Shown here: positions 1-9,904 of the stretch, one piece after another | Position numbering within the stretch: the first letter of the stretch is position 1 | How the letters are laid out: every line of letters starts with the position of its first letter | From: Rhodocytophaga rosea | Lineage (GTDB): Bacteria > Bacteroidota > Bacteroidia > Cytophagales > 172606-1 | Assembly (NCBI RefSeq): GCF_010119975.1 | Contig: NZ_CP048222.1 | Coordinates: 6,858,501-6,922,500 of the forward strand | Length of the DNA stretch: 64,000 nucleotides | Direction of reading: 5' to 3' | Position numbers and translations under genes: made by a program | Notes under the pieces: model-generated | Database searches by the model: none | What the model was told of the DNA's origin: nothing | The model's input: only the letters and a program-made list of their open reading frames with translations

Positions 1-1
1 G

Positions 2-397
2 TCGAAAATGAAGGAATTTGTGGCTTTCCGGGCGATGTTAGCCTTATTGAAAGAACGCAAAATAGAAAACATGCTGGATGATGTACAGGCAAAAACCCGC
101 TTTGCTTTGCTTGAAGGAAGAGGACAACAGGAAAATTTTGTAAAAGCGCTCTATGAACCTTTTACCGACGAGCAGGTATCCAAAAAAATTGCTGAAATCG
201 TACGCCCCAGAGGTTTAAAAGCAGAAGTGGATGTTATTTATCAGACAGTAAAAAACCTCAATAAAGCTTGTCCGAATCATACTGGTGACTGGTATTTCAC
301 CGGTGATTATCCTACTCGGGGAGGGAATGGCGTAGTAAATAAAGCCTTCCTCAACTTTATGGAAGGTAAAGTAGGCCGGGCTTATGAAATATTCTGA
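2..397 (+). CDS. purF: Amidophosphoribosyltransferase, C-terminal part (cut by window edge)
   Basis: The reading frame is open to the left edge, so this is the last ~131 residues of a longer protein; the internal Met codon at 8 is not the start. The tail with CPNHTGDWYFTGDYPTRGG followed by VVNKAFLNFMEGK resembles the C-terminus of the long Bacteroidota form of glutamine amidophosphoribosyltransferase, the enzyme that makes phosphoribosylamine from PRPP and glutamine in the first step of purine synthesis. The amidotransferase domain and the PRPP-binding motif lie outside the window, so the call rests on the C-terminal pattern alone. The DUF4920 gene follows after 24 bp on the same strand. Confidence 0.75.
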   Translation, partial: SKMKEFVAFRAMLALLKERKIENMLDDVQAKTRFALLEGRGQQENFVKALYEPFTDEQVSKKIAEIVRPRGLKAEVDVIYQTVKNLNKACPNHTGDWYFTGDYPTRGGNGVVNKAFLNFMEGKVGRAYEIF

Positions 398-421
398 CCA
401 TTATTTACAACCTGATCTCTT

Positions 422-892
422 ATGAAAAAAGCTTCTATACTTGTCGTTTTATTAGGGTTATTCACTTCTATCACCCTATTGGCCCAAACTACTACGCAGG
501 AACAAGCATTTGGTAAAGCATTTTCAGCTAATAATCCCGTTCCTTTTCAGGTAATACCCGATAAACTCGCTGGTAAAGATTCTCTGCTGTTACAAACAGC
601 CGGAACGGTGAAGGAAGTATGTCAGGCGAAAGGCTGCTGGCTGAAAGTAGATATTGGCAAAGGCCAGGAAATGCTGGTGAAGTTTAAAGATTATGGCTTT
701 TTCGTTCCCAAAGATATTGTGGGCAAGCAAGTAATACTGAATGGAAAAGCCTTTCAGAAAACACTTACAGTAGCCCAGTTGCGTCATTATGCGGAGGATG
801 CTGGAAAATCAGAAAAAGAGATTGCCAAAATTACTCAGCCACAGTCCTCCCTACAATTTGAAGCTGATGGTGTACTTATTAGAGAAAAATAA
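422..892 (+). CDS. DUF4920 domain-containing exported protein
   Basis: A 156-residue protein with a Sec signal peptide (residues 1-21, MKKASILVVLLGLFTSITLL, then AQ) and a compact domain containing GTVKEVCQAKGCWLKVD and GFFVPKDIVGKQVILNGKAF. This Cys-rich pattern (C-x4-C-W) is typical of the DUF4920 family, an OB-like fold found mainly in Bacteroidota whose function is unknown. The paired cysteines suggest metal or redox chemistry in the periplasm, which is inference. It lies 24 bp after purF and is followed by a hairpin terminator at 949-989, so it is probably the end of that transcript. Confidence 0.8.
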   Translation: MKKASILVVLLGLFTSITLLAQTTTQEQAFGKAFSANNPVPFQVIPDKLAGKDSLLLQTAGTVKEVCQAKGCWLKVDIGKGQEMLVKFKDYGFFVPKDIVGKQVILNGKAFQKTLTVAQLRHYAEDAGKSEKEIAKITQPQSSLQFEADGVLIREK

Positions 893-1468
893 ATATATCT
901 ATTTTATGTTTTTTATATTCTGACAACATTTTGTAGGCTTATCTTTAGAAAGCAGGGGGCATTTAGCTGTATCCCTGCTTTTATTTTTGTGATAAATAAT
1001 GTCATATCTTTTTTAGAAACTCATAGTAACATCACTTTTTCTCTGCTTTATTATATTTCTGTTTTATGTGCTTACTAAAAATAGTATTCCAAAAACACAA
1101 TGCACTCATTCTCTGTACTTAATAAATTGCAGAACCTCGCTGAACAAAAATATAATTTTGGAGTTATAACTTATATCCCAATAATTATTAAAAAAATTAA
1201 AATTTTTTAGACTTTTATTTGCATTGTATCATAATATTCCAATATATTGTTGCAAAATTTATAAAGCCCAATGGCATAGTTTATGCACAGATAGATAAAG
1301 AAGGGGTTGGCAAAAATGGTTTGAGAGATGTTGATTTTCGCTGAATAATTCCGGAAAAAAGCCCCTTTTTAGTGAGTGTAATATTATTTGAGTTTGTGCA
1401 TACTAATTGTAATTAAAATTGGGAATATTTGAGTGTAGAAAATTAGTTTTATTATATACTAAGAAATC
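893..1468. other. Intergenic region, AT-rich
   Basis: Apart from the terminator hairpin at 949-989 I see no gene, tRNA or clear repeat here. The stretch is very AT-rich with long A and T runs around 1185-1215. It presumably holds the promoter of the small gene at 1469, but no convincing -33/-7 pair was found. Confidence 0.6.
949..989 (+). terminator. Rho-independent-type terminator after the DUF4920 gene
   Basis: AAAGCAGGG (949-957) pairs with CCCTGCTTT (973-981) around a 15-nt loop, followed by TTATTTTT. It stands 57 bp after the stop codon of the DUF4920 gene. Confidence 0.7.
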
Positions 1469-1663
1469 ATGAACAGTCAACAATATATAGAAATCACAAC
1501 ATTGGTACAGCGTTTAGCTAAATTGATCGGTCATAGCCAGGCGCAGGCATATTATGAAAGAGTATATGGAGATGCTACGTTAATGACCCGTTATAGCTAT
1601 GATTATGTAAAGGAAAAAATGAATCATAGAATTGTAGGCGAAACTTTAAAAGAGACCTACTAA
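1469..1663 (+). CDS. Small protein of unknown function (64 aa)
   Basis: I do not recognise this 64-residue protein. It has an ATG start, is soluble by composition, is rich in Tyr (8 residues) and basic near the end, and has no signal peptide or membrane segment. Two things support a real gene: it stands alone in a long AT-rich stretch with a balanced amino-acid composition, and a strong hairpin terminator starts 18 bp after its stop. It is probably monocistronic. A helical fold is likely from the sequence LVQRLAKLIGHSQAQAYYER. Confidence 0.55.
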   Translation: MNSQQYIEITTLVQRLAKLIGHSQAQAYYERVYGDATLMTRYSYDYVKEKMNHRIVGETLKETY

Positions 1664-2015
1664 TCGGTAAATAAATTTATTAAATCCCGTTGAGCTTAAG
1701 CGTTCAACGGGATTTTTATTTTAGCCATTTTAATAAGAATACATTGTGATGAATCATATTATATACTCAGGTCATTAGCATATTCAGGCTTTTGTACATT
1801 CAAAATAGCTTAAAGGATGGCATCATAACTTATACATATGATTAGAATCCATAATCAGGCTGGTAAATACCTTTCCCAAGGGTACAAAAAATATCTGCTT
1901 GTTTGTTGATGAAGTATTGAATTAATAGTAAATTGTTCTGTACAGATAAAAGTTTAATTAACAGATTTGCCCTCTTTGAAATATGAATGTATACCCCTAA
2001 ACCGGTTTGAAAAAC
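1664..2015. other. Intergenic region
   Basis: Contains the terminator at 1682-1718 and otherwise AT-rich sequence with no visible gene or repeat. The promoter of the gene starting at 2016 should lie in its right half. Confidence 0.5.
1682..1718 (+). terminator. Strong hairpin terminator
   Basis: A perfect 12-bp stem, AAATCCCGTTGA (1682-1693) with TCAACGGGATTT (1704-1715), closes a 10-nt loop and runs straight into TTTTATTTT. It ends transcription of the 64-residue gene. Confidence 0.85.
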
Positions 2016-2690
2016 ATGGCTTGCAAACCTGCCTTAATCATCTTTCTGATATTGTATACTATTACTACAAGTATTCAGGCGCAGCAAATTAAAAAAAGCA
2101 TCATTCTCCATGATGGCTACGATGATGATAATAATCTGGTTAGAAACCACACCGTTATACATTATCTCTATACCAGTAAAAGACTGATCGCTGGCTATGT
2201 TACCCTCGACCAGCTTGTGGAATATGCCAATAGAGACCATTTTAATAATTTCTCTGCCAGCATTCGTAGAGATACCTTATTGTACTTCCATGGTATTCTG
2301 GAAAAAGGTAAAAAGAATGGCACCTTCCTGGACCTTCCCCAGGACAATGTGTTTTATGTGTATAGCTACCAGAATGATAAACACAATGGCGAGTTTGTTG
2401 GCTACTACCATAGTGGACAGGTATATTGTAAAGGAAATTATAAACAGGGTAAACAGGTTGGGGAATACCGTCAGTATTATGCAAATGGCAAACCTTCCTT
2501 GTATAGAGCATTCGCTGATGGTGTAGAGAATCTGTTGTATCAGGAATATTATTATCAAAATGGTCAGGTTGAGTCTAAAGGTTCACTGTATAACGGTAAA
2601 AAAGTAAATGAGTGGCATTATTTCGCTTATCAGGGGAACTTGCTTCGTACAGAGTACTATAATAAGGGCAGACTGGTAAGAACAAAATAG
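2016..2690 (+). CDS. Exported MORN-type / YwqK-like repeat protein
   Basis: About 224 residues from the ATG at 2016; a TTG nine bases upstream is also possible, but the ATG gives a clean signal peptide (MACKPALIIFLILYTITTS, then IQAQQ). Residues ~125-220 carry at least three YYxxGQ-x-KGxYxxGKxxGEW-type repeats (YYHSGQVYCKGNYKQGKQVGEY, then further copies), the MORN-variant pattern of the YwqK antitoxin-like family. Despite the family name, exported Bacteroidota members have no shown antitoxin role; they are probably surface or periplasmic repeat proteins. It is convergent with the iron-sulfur gene at 3060, separated by a long hairpin. Confidence 0.7.
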   Translation: MACKPALIIFLILYTITTSIQAQQIKKSIILHDGYDDDNNLVRNHTVIHYLYTSKRLIAGYVTLDQLVEYANRDHFNNFSASIRRDTLLYFHGILEKGKKNGTFLDLPQDNVFYVYSYQNDKHNGEFVGYYHSGQVYCKGNYKQGKQVGEYRQYYANGKPSLYRAFADGVENLLYQEYYYQNGQVESKGSLYNGKKVNEWHYFAYQGNLLRTEYYNKGRLVRTK

Positions 2691-3059
2691 ATACTTGGAG
2701 CCCGATTGCACTCAATACTAAGTAGTTTATTCTTTTCTAAAATCCAGTTTCCATAGCAAAGCCAGGGCATTTATGCTCTGGCTTTGCTATGGAAACATCT
2801 TAAAATGTCAAGTTAACTAAATGCTAATTCAAAATGGCAAGGTTTGATATTGTAATAGAATGAGGAAGCAAATATTTACCGAAAATTTTAACACCCATCA
2901 ACTGAAACAGAATTAAATTTTAGTTTTATCCCTTATTTTTTTGTTTTTATCTAAAAAAACTATATTTTCATCTAAAATCTTTTTGCAATCAACCTCTATG
3001 TGCTATTTTTACTTCGTAAGAAATAACGATAGTAATCTTTAGAGCTGGTTGAACAAAGG
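2691..3059. other. Intergenic region between convergent genes
   Basis: Holds the 24-bp hairpin at 2747-2796. The remainder (2800-3050) is AT-rich, with no gene or repeat I can support. Confidence 0.5.
2747..2796. terminator. Very long bidirectional hairpin between convergent genes
   Basis: Two 24-nt arms (2747-2770 and 2773-2796) are complementary at every position but one, which is a G-U wobble, with only TT between them. The core is CATAGCAAAGCCAG. It lacks a classical U-run but lies between two genes that end toward each other, so a shared terminator is the simplest role. Confidence 0.7.
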
Positions 3060-4436
3060 TTATTTATTACGTTTTTCTTTCCATAGCTGGTTGAAGGATC
3101 TTGGGGGTAAGACTGGTGTTAATCGCCGTCTTCCCCAGGTATCTTTAAAAAGAACCTTCAAAGCCATATTCTTCAAACCTGCTCCAGCTAAATTCATCAA
3201 TCTTCTACTTTTCATTCCTCTTTCCCACATCTTAAAGCCTAATTTCTCAGCTTTATCTGATAAGCCTTCTACAACACTTTGCCGTCTGTTGAGCAGTAGT
3301 AAATTGTGAATGTCTATTCGTACCGGGCAAACCGAACTGCAAGCCCCACATAAGGAACTGGCATAACTTAAATGTTTAAATTCGCTCATTCCCTCCAAAT
3401 GAGGGGTAATTACGGAACCAATAGGACCACTATAGGTAGATTCATAGGTATGTCCACCAATATTGCGGTATACTGGACATGCATTTAAACAGGCGCCACA
3501 CCGGATACAATTCAAGGCCTGGCGTTTATCAGGTTCATTTAATAAGTTTGTTCTGCCGTTATCCAGTAACACCAAATACATCTCTTCCGGGCCATCTGTT
3601 TCTCCGGGTTGTCTGGGGCCGGAAAGAATCGTGCTATACACTGTCACCTGTTGACCAGTACCACTGGTAGCCAGCAATGGCCAGAATAGATCCAGGTCTT
3701 GTAAGCTGGGAATTACTTTTTCAATGCCTACAATGGCAATGTGTGTTTTGGGAAAAGTGGTTGATAACCTGGCATTTCCTTCATTCTCTGTAATAGCAAT
3801 TGCCCCTGTATCTGCAATAATAAAATTGGCACCGCTGATTCCTATATCAGCCGTTACATATTTCTCACGCAATAGCCTGCGGGCAATCATGGTGAGTTCC
3901 TGTGGATTGTCGGTGCGGGCAGTCTTGAGCTTCTGAAAAAATAGCTCTGAGATGTCCTCTTTTGACATATGCATGGCCGGTGTTACGATATGATACGGCT
4001 TTTGTCCGGCAAGCTGTACAATATATTCTCCCAGGTCGGTTTCAACTGCTTCTATACCATTCTGCTCCAGGTGTTCGTTCAGATGGATTTCTTCCGTAGT
4101 CATAGATTTTGACTTGACTACCATCCTGGCATTTTTTCGTTCGAATATGGCAAGTATTTCTTTTATCGCTTCTTCTTTGGTTTCAGCCCATATTACTTTT
4201 CCGCCCCGTTTTTTGAAGTTTTCTTCAAACTGCAACAGATATTTATCTAAGTTTTCGATAGCCTGGGTTTTAATATAAGATGCCCGGCTTCTGGCCAGTT
4301 CATGATCCGTATACTGCCCTAAGCCCAACTTTACCGCTGTATGGTACTTAGACATATTAAAGTTGATGGTATTGCGGTGCTTGAGATCAAAAGTTTTTTT
4401 CTCTGCGGCAGTCTGGAAAAGTTCAGAAGTTTTCAT
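3060..4436 (-). CDS. lutB: LutB/LldF-type iron-sulfur protein (lactate utilisation)
   Basis: A 458-residue protein of the LutB family, the electron-transfer subunit of the LutABC L-lactate oxidation complex. The N-terminal two thirds is the LUD domain, including AETKEEAIKEILAIFERKNA and DIGISGANFIIADTGAIAITENEGNAR. Residues ~310-375 contain two ferredoxin-like cluster motifs, CIRCGACLNACP and CGACSSVCP, for two [4Fe-4S] clusters. Neither LutA nor LutC is encoded next to it here; the partners may be elsewhere, or the protein may use another donor. It is the second of two minus-strand genes after the M28 peptidase, but a terminator between them suggests separate transcripts. Confidence 0.88.
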   Translation of the reverse strand: MKTSELFQTAAEKKTFDLKHRNTINFNMSKYHTAVKLGLGQYTDHELARSRASYIKTQAIENLDKYLLQFEENFKKRGGKVIWAETKEEAIKEILAIFERKNARMVVKSKSMTTEEIHLNEHLEQNGIEAVETDLGEYIVQLAGQKPYHIVTPAMHMSKEDISELFFQKLKTARTDNPQELTMIARRLLREKYVTADIGISGANFIIADTGAIAITENEGNARLSTTFPKTHIAIVGIEKVIPSLQDLDLFWPLLATSGTGQQVTVYSTILSGPRQPGETDGPEEMYLVLLDNGRTNLLNEPDKRQALNCIRCGACLNACPVYRNIGGHTYESTYSGPIGSVITPHLEGMSEFKHLSYASSLCGACSSVCPVRIDIHNLLLLNRRQSVVEGLSDKAEKLGFKMWERGMKSRRLMNLAGAGLKNMALKVLFKDTWGRRRLTPVLPPRSFNQLWKEKRNK

Positions 4437-4465
4437 AAGAAAGGGCGTAATAAGAATGATGATAT

Positions 4466-4495
4466 AAAAAAGGCTTACCGGTTATCTGGTAAGCC
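4466..4495 (-). terminator. Terminator of the M28 peptidase gene
   Basis: On the minus strand AGGCTTACC, an 8-nt loop and GGTAAGCCT form a 9-bp stem followed by TTTTT. It sits just after the M28 peptidase stop and before the lutB start. Confidence 0.8.
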
Positions 4496-4512
4496 TGCAT
4501 ACGTTACAGCTA

Positions 4513-6084
4513 TTATTGTTTGTTGCTGTCAACCACAATTCTTTGGTCACGGTTGGCTAGCTCCCAGGCCGTATGAAACACAAGCCGGGTGATTTTTTCC
4601 ATTTTTTGAAAATTAATCTTTTCTACGTCATCGCCTGGCTGGTGATAATCTTCGTGTACCCCATTGAAGTAGAAAACTACTGGTATCCGGTTCTTTGCGA
4701 AATTATAATGATCGGAACGGTAATAGAATCTATTGGGATCGTTGGGATCATTATAAGTATAATCGAGCTTTAACCTGGTGTGTGAAGCATTGGCATCCTC
4801 ATTAATCTTGTGTAATTCACTTGATAGTTTATCTGAGCCAATTACATATATATAATCTGGATTGCCTTCATGCTCTTTATCTACCCGGCCAATCATATCA
4901 ATATTAAGGTTGGCTACAGTGTTTTGAAGTGGAAAAACCGGATTTCTGGTATAATAATCTGAACCCAACAAGCCTTTTTCTTCAGCAGTAACTGTCATAA
5001 ACAACATGCTCCTCCGGGGCCCATTTCCTTCAATTTTGGCCTGGGTAAAGGCTTGTGCCAGTTCGATCACAGCCACAGTACCTGAACCATCATCATCTGC
5101 ACCATTATAAATTTTGCCGTCTTTTATTCCTTCATGGTCATAATGAGCCGTCACTACAATAATCTCATCTTTTTTATCTGTTCCTTCTACAAGTCCCAGT
5201 ACATTTTCGGTGCCTACCATTGCCTCTTTCCGTTCAGCTTTGATCGTAATTGAAGCAGGATTGATGGATGGTTTTTTCCGGCGACTGATGCGTTTCTGCT
5301 GTTTTTTAAGCTTATCCGGGCTTACGTTTAGTATATCAGCAGCTGTTGACGGTGAAACGAACATAGTGCCTGTATTTAGTTTCTTTGCATCCGGAAAGCC
5401 TAACGTAGGGTGCATAAAAGAATTGCGGTAGTTATTGAGCGTTTTATCCAGGGCATCCTGATCTTTAGTAACTACAATCACATAACTAGCTCCTTTTTGT
5501 CTGGCGAGCGCTGCTTTTTTCTGGTAACTGGCTGCCCATTCAGATTCTGTGGAAGTGCCGCTTACCAGGCTGTTTCCTTTTTTATCTTTGGGTTCGCCAC
5601 TCCAGATCAGCACCGTTTTGCCTGCTACATCAATATCATTATAATCAGAATACTTGTCGGTTTCAATGCCATATCCCACAAAAACCACTTCAGTCTGAAT
5701 AGCTTCTTGAATGGTAACATCGCCTAGGAAAAAGAAATCTTTAAGAAATTCTTTTTTGCCTTTGGCCGTTTCTACAAATACCTCTCCCCAGCTTCTGCGG
5801 ACAAGTTCAAATGGCTGGTAATAGCTTTTAGCATTATCTGAATTGGTGACAACCGGCTGCAACCCATAGTCAAAAAATTCGCCGGCTATATAGTTTGCTG
5901 CCATTTTCTGCCCTTTTTCACCGGTTTCCCGGCCTTGTAAGCTATCTGAGGCAATAATGTGCAAATGTTTAGATAGATCTCCGGCAGTAATGGTAGCTGC
6001 ATATTCTACCGCTTTAGAAGACTGCTGGCACAAACCGGCAAAGCCTGAGCCTGTTAGCAGCAACAGCATGATTGTTTTTTTCAT
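4513..6084 (-). CDS. Exported M28-family zinc aminopeptidase
   Basis: About 523 residues from the ATG at 6084, chosen over an upstream in-frame start because it begins a clear signal peptide (MKKTIMLLLLTGSGFAG). An inserted PA-like segment (VVFVGYGIETDKYSDYNDIDVAGKTVLIW) precedes the M28 catalytic core. The expected zinc ligands and base are visible: VTAHYDHEG (His), NGADDDGSGT (Asp), TAEEKGLLGSDYY (Glu pair), NIDMIGR (Asp) and RSDHYNFAK (His). Family members are periplasmic or secreted metallo-aminopeptidases. It is divergent from gcvP, with about 310 bp between the starts, and ends at its own terminator. Confidence 0.9.
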   Translation of the reverse strand: MKKTIMLLLLTGSGFAGLCQQSSKAVEYAATITAGDLSKHLHIIASDSLQGRETGEKGQKMAANYIAGEFFDYGLQPVVTNSDNAKSYYQPFELVRRSWGEVFVETAKGKKEFLKDFFFLGDVTIQEAIQTEVVFVGYGIETDKYSDYNDIDVAGKTVLIWSGEPKDKKGNSLVSGTSTESEWAASYQKKAALARQKGASYVIVVTKDQDALDKTLNNYRNSFMHPTLGFPDAKKLNTGTMFVSPSTAADILNVSPDKLKKQQKRISRRKKPSINPASITIKAERKEAMVGTENVLGLVEGTDKKDEIIVVTAHYDHEGIKDGKIYNGADDDGSGTVAVIELAQAFTQAKIEGNGPRRSMLFMTVTAEEKGLLGSDYYTRNPVFPLQNTVANLNIDMIGRVDKEHEGNPDYIYVIGSDKLSSELHKINEDANASHTRLKLDYTYNDPNDPNRFYYRSDHYNFAKNRIPVVFYFNGVHEDYHQPGDDVEKINFQKMEKITRLVFHTAWELANRDQRIVVDSNKQ

Positions 6085-6393
6085 ATATAAGAGTAAAGAT
6101 ATTTTTTCAGTGATATGCAATATACGAGCAAAGCCTCTAACACACCTATGGCTTTATCCAAAATAATTGTTTAGCCTAGAGGCCAATGGCAGCAAATAAT
6201 ATTCCACTCGCTTAAAATAATCATGCTTTTTGAGTAGCATTTACCTGCATGGCTACTAATATTCATTTCAGTAAAAACCAAAACTGTAGTATATTTGTTG
6301 ATAAATCGAACTTTAATTAGACCATCTTTCTCCTGAACACTTATAGCTCACATCTTGTTTTAAATCAACATTCATTTTCATTTAACCATACAC
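6085..6393. other. Divergent promoter region of the M28 peptidase and gcvP
   Basis: No gene is seen. A candidate gcvP promoter is listed separately at 6266-6297. I looked for, and did not find, a glycine riboswitch. Confidence 0.5.
6266..6297 (+). promoter_or_regulatory. Candidate Bacteroidota-type promoter for gcvP
   Basis: TTTC at 6266-6269, a 20-bp spacer, then TATATTTG at 6290-6297, close to the phylum consensus TTTG-N19-21-TAnnTTTG. It would give a leader of about 90 nt before the gcvP ATG. Confidence 0.45.
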
Positions 6394-9303
6394 ATGAAGA
6401 TTAACTTAACTCATTCGGAGGCCTTCGAAAGCAGGCATAATGGGCCTGATGCGTCACAAGTGGAAGAAATGCTACGCACCATTGGCGTTGATTCTCTGGA
6501 AACTCTCATCGCACAAACAGTTCCGGGCACCATCCGGTTAAAAAAAGAATTAAACTTGCCTCTTCCTAAAACTGAGGATCAGTTTCTGAAAGATTTTAAA
6601 AAAGTTGCTCATCAGAACAAAGTTTTCAAATCATATATTGGTTTAGGTTATCATGATTGTATTGTTCCCAAAGTGATTTTGCGGAACATTATGGAAAATC
6701 CGGGTTGGTATACCGCTTATACACCTTACCAGGCTGAAATTGCCCAAGGCCGCCTGGAAGCCTTACTTAATTACCAGACAATGGTGATTGACCTAACCGG
6801 AATGGAAATAGCCAATGCCTCGCTCTTAGATGAGGCTACTGCCGCCGCCGAAGCCATGACGTTAATGCATGCGCTCAGAAAGGGAAGCCGGAAAGAAGCG
6901 GATGTATTTTTTGTGTCAGACTTGGTATTGCCGCAAACCATTGATGTATTACGGACCAGGGCTATTCCACTGGGTATTGAAATTAAAACCGGCAGCCATA
7001 TTTCTGCTGACCTGACGGATACTTCTATTTTCGGCCTGTTACTCCAGTATCCTGGCCATAATGGTACCGTATACGATTATACTTCCCTGATTGCTACAGC
7101 CCACGAACTGGATATTACGGTTGCCGTTGCTGCCGATTTATTAAGCCTTACTTTATTAACTCCTCCCGGTGAAATGGGGGCAGATGTGGTGGTAGGTTCT
7201 TCACAGCGTTTTGGTGTACCGATGGGATATGGCGGTCCACATGCAGCTTTCTTTGCCACTAAAGATGCGTATAAACGCTTGATTCCAGGCCGGATTATTG
7301 GTGTTTCTGTTGATGCTCAGGGAAACCGGGCTTTACGTATGGCCTTGCAAACCCGGGAACAGCACATCCGCCGCGAAAAAGCTACTTCTAATATCTGTAC
7401 TGCACAGGTTTTATTATCTGTAATGGCCAGTAGTTATGCCGTGTATCATGGCCCTAAAGGGATTCGCACCATTGGCGAAAGGGTGTATGGCCTGACCAGC
7501 TTACTGGCAACTAGTCTGAAAAAACTCGGTTTTGCCATCGAAAATGAAGTGTACTTTGATACCCTCAAAATTGCAGTGAAGAACAATGATCAGAAGGAAG
7601 CGGTTGAAAAGATGGCGGTTGCCAATGAACTAAACTTCCGTTATTTTGAAGATGCCTACATTGGAATTTCTATCAACGAAACCACAACAATTGATGATGT
7701 GGAACAGATTGTTGAGATATTTGCAGAAGCCTGTAACCTGCGGGTAGATTTTGATATAATTGGTCTTGCCAATAGCATTACATTAACTATTCCTGACACA
7801 CTTACCAGGCAATCAGCATATCTGCAACATCCGGTTTTCAATAAGCACCATTCCGAACATGAAATGCTGCGGTATATGAAATCGCTGGAAAATAAAGATC
7901 TTTCTCTGGCACATTCCATGATTCCGCTGGGTAGTTGCACCATGAAACTGAATGCTACCGCTGAAATGATCCCGGTCACCTGGCCAGAATTTTCAAACAT
8001 CCATCCGTTTGCGCCAGTCGAGCAAACCGGAGGCTATCAGCAGATTTTCCGTGATTTGAATGCCTGGCTCTGTGAAGTAACTGGTTTTGCGGCGATGTCA
8101 TTACAGCCTAATTCCGGTGCACAAGGCGAGTATGCCGGTTTAATGGTCATCCGGGCCTATCACTTAAGCAGGGGAGATGTGCATAGAGATGTAGCCCTCA
8201 TTCCTTCTTCTGCACACGGAACGAACCCAGCCAGTGCAGTAATGGCCGGAATGAAGGTGGTAGTTACTAAAACTGACGAAAGAGGCAATATTGATGTAGC
8301 GGACTTAAAACAGAAAGCCATTAAATACAAAGATAATTTGTCTTGCTTAATGGTGACATATCCATCAACCCATGGCGTATTTGAAGAAAGTATTCAGGAA
8401 ATCTGCCAGCTGATTCATGAAAATGGCGGACAGGTATACATGGATGGAGCGAATATGAATGCCCAGGTAGGTTTAACCAGCCCGGCAACCATTGGCGCAG
8501 ATGTATGTCATTTGAATTTACACAAAACCTTCTGTATCCCTCATGGCGGTGGTGGTCCGGGAATGGGTCCGATCGGAGTAGCAGCCCATTTAACACCTTT
8601 CCTGCCCGGACATGCAGTAGTACAAACTGGTGGAGAAAAAGCCATACATGCCGTTTCGGCTGCTCCCTGGGGGAGTGCAAGTATTCTGCCTATTTCCTAT
8701 GCCTATATTTCAATGATGGGCGGCGAAGGCTTAAGAAGAGCTACTGAAATGGCTATTCTGAATGCCAATTATATCAAAGCCCGTCTGCAAGAACATTATC
8801 CGGTATTATATGCAGGCAGCAATGGCCGCTGTGCCCATGAAATGATCATTGACTGCCGGAGTTTTAAGCAATTTGGGGTGGAAGTAGAAGATATTGCCAA
8901 ACGACTGATGGATTATGGGTTCCATGCGCCAACGGTTTCCTTCCCAGTAGCCGGTACGCTGATGATAGAGCCAACGGAAAGCGAGCCCAAAGAAGAACTC
9001 GACCGTTTCTGTGAAGCCATGATCAGCATCCGGGAAGAAATCCGGGAGGTTGAACAAGGCAAAGCCGACAAACAGCAGAATGTATTGAAACTCGCTCCGC
9101 ATACTGCACAAGTTGCCTTAGTCGATTCCTGGACAAGACCTTATAGCCGTCAGAAAGCTGTGTATCCGCTGGAATGGGTAAAAGCCAGCAAATTCTGGCC
9201 ATCTGTCAGCCGTGTAGACAATGCTTATGGCGACCGGAACCTCGTTTGTTCCTGCGTGCCGGTAGAAGAATATGCAGCGAAGCCAGAAGAAGTAGTAGCG
9301 TAA
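6394..9303 (+). CDS. gcvP: Glycine dehydrogenase (decarboxylating), P protein
   Basis: A 969-residue full-length P protein of the glycine cleavage system. It decarboxylates glycine with pyridoxal phosphate and passes the aminomethyl group to lipoyl-GcvH. Both halves of the fused homodimer-like architecture are present. The N-terminal half has [15 protein letters not shown] and [21 protein letters not shown]; the C-terminal half has the PLP-lysine motif [17 protein letters not shown] (Lys711). The length matches the one-chain form. GcvT and GcvH are not in the window. A terminator follows at 9326. Confidence 0.97.
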   Translation: MKINLTHSEAFESRHNGPDASQVEEMLRTIGVDSLETLIAQTVPGTIRLKKELNLPLPKTEDQFLKDFKKVAHQNKVFKSYIGLGYHDCIVPKVILRNIMENPGWYTAYTPYQAEIAQGRLEALLNYQTMVIDLTGMEIANASLLDEATAAAEAMTLMHALRKGSRKEADVFFVSDLVLPQTIDVLRTRAIPLGIEIKTGSHISADLTDTSIFGLLLQYPGHNGTVYDYTSLIATAHELDITVAVAADLLSLTLLTPPGEMGADVVVGSSQRFGVPMGYGGPHAAFFATKDAYKRLIPGRIIGVSVDAQGNRALRMALQTREQHIRREKATSNICTAQVLLSVMASSYAVYHGPKGIRTIGERVYGLTSLLATSLKKLGFAIENEVYFDTLKIAVKNNDQKEAVEKMAVANELNFRYFEDAYIGISINETTTIDDVEQIVEIFAEACNLRVDFDIIGLANSITLTIPDTLTRQSAYLQHPVFNKHHSEHEMLRYMKSLENKDLSLAHSMIPLGSCTMKLNATAEMIPVTWPEFSNIHPFAPVEQTGGYQQIFRDLNAWLCEVTGFAAMSLQPNSGAQGEYAGLMVIRAYHLSRGDVHRDVALIPSSAHGTNPASAVMAGMKVVVTKTDERGNIDVADLKQKAIKYKDNLSCLMVTYPSTHGVFEESIQEICQLIHENGGQVYMDGANMNAQVGLTSPATIGADVCHLNLHKTFCIPHGGGGPGMGPIGVAAHLTPFLPGHAVVQTGGEKAIHAVSAAPWGSASILPISYAYISMMGGEGLRRATEMAILNANYIKARLQEHYPVLYAGSNGRCAHEMIIDCRSFKQFGVEVEDIAKRLMDYGFHAPTVSFPVAGTLMIEPTESEPKEELDRFCEAMISIREEIREVEQGKADKQQNVLKLAPHTAQVALVDSWTRPYSRQKAVYPLEWVKASKFWPSVSRVDNAYGDRNLVCSCVPVEEYAAKPEEVVA

Positions 9304-9325
9304 CCAATAGATTTTTTATATTTAT

Positions 9326-9356
9326 GAAAGGACAGCTTATCTGGCTGTCCTTTTTT
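9326..9356 (+). terminator. Terminator of gcvP
   Basis: AAAGGACAGC and GCTGTCCTTT pair around a 7-nt loop and run into TTTTTT. It lies immediately before the acetyltransferase gene. Confidence 0.85.
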
Positions 9357-9375
9357 GTATAACATCCCCGAATTT

Positions 9376-9900
9376 ATGACTCCAATCCTACGAAGTGCCA
9401 CAATAGAAGATATTCCACAGATACATTCACTCTACAGGGAAGTGGCCAGCAACGTTGGCGGACTGGCCAGAGAAGCAGATGAAATCACCATGGAGTATGT
9501 AGCCAATAATGTAATGAAATCCCTGAAAACCGGAATCATCCTGATAGCCCAGCATCCACAGGAAATAACCATTATGGGAGAAATTCATAGCTATGCCTTA
9601 GAACCCAGGGTATTCAGCCATGTGTTGAGTGAACTTACGATAGCCGTTCATCCCCAGTTCCAGGGCATGGGTCTGGGCAGAATGTTATTTCAACACTTAT
9701 TGCAGGAAGTAGAAAATACCCGGAATGATATTCTCCGGGTGGAACTGATCGCCAGAGAAAGTAATACAAAAGCCATCCATTTTTATCAGCAATTGGGTTT
9801 TCAAATTGAAGGCAAACTGAACAGGCGCATAAACAGCCGAAATGGCTCTTACGAAGCAGATATACCCATGGCCTGGTTTAATAAATATTTTAAAGGATAA
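9376..9900 (+). CDS. GNAT-family N-acetyltransferase
   Basis: About 174 residues from the ATG at 9376; the upstream in-frame start at 9355 lies in the gcvP terminator, so it is less likely. The GNAT fold is visible from MTPILRSATIEDIPQIHSLY. The acetyl-CoA-binding motif HPQFQGMGLGRMLFQHLL (Q/RxxGxG/A form) comes next, then the terminal strand RESNTKAIHFYQQLGFQIEG. The substrate cannot be predicted; the closest look is to RimI/PhnO-like or phosphinothricin-type enzymes. It converges on the S41 peptidase gene with only 4 bp between the stops. Confidence 0.85.
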   Translation: MTPILRSATIEDIPQIHSLYREVASNVGGLAREADEITMEYVANNVMKSLKTGIILIAQHPQEITIMGEIHSYALEPRVFSHVLSELTIAVHPQFQGMGLGRMLFQHLLQEVENTRNDILRVELIARESNTKAIHFYQQLGFQIEGKLNRRINSRNGSYEADIPMAWFNKYFKG

Positions 9901-9904
9901 ACAT

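Noticed and set aside
6085-6393. Glycine riboswitch upstream of gcvP
   Set aside because: I looked for paired glycine aptamer folds and found no recognisable conserved core in this AT-rich stretch.
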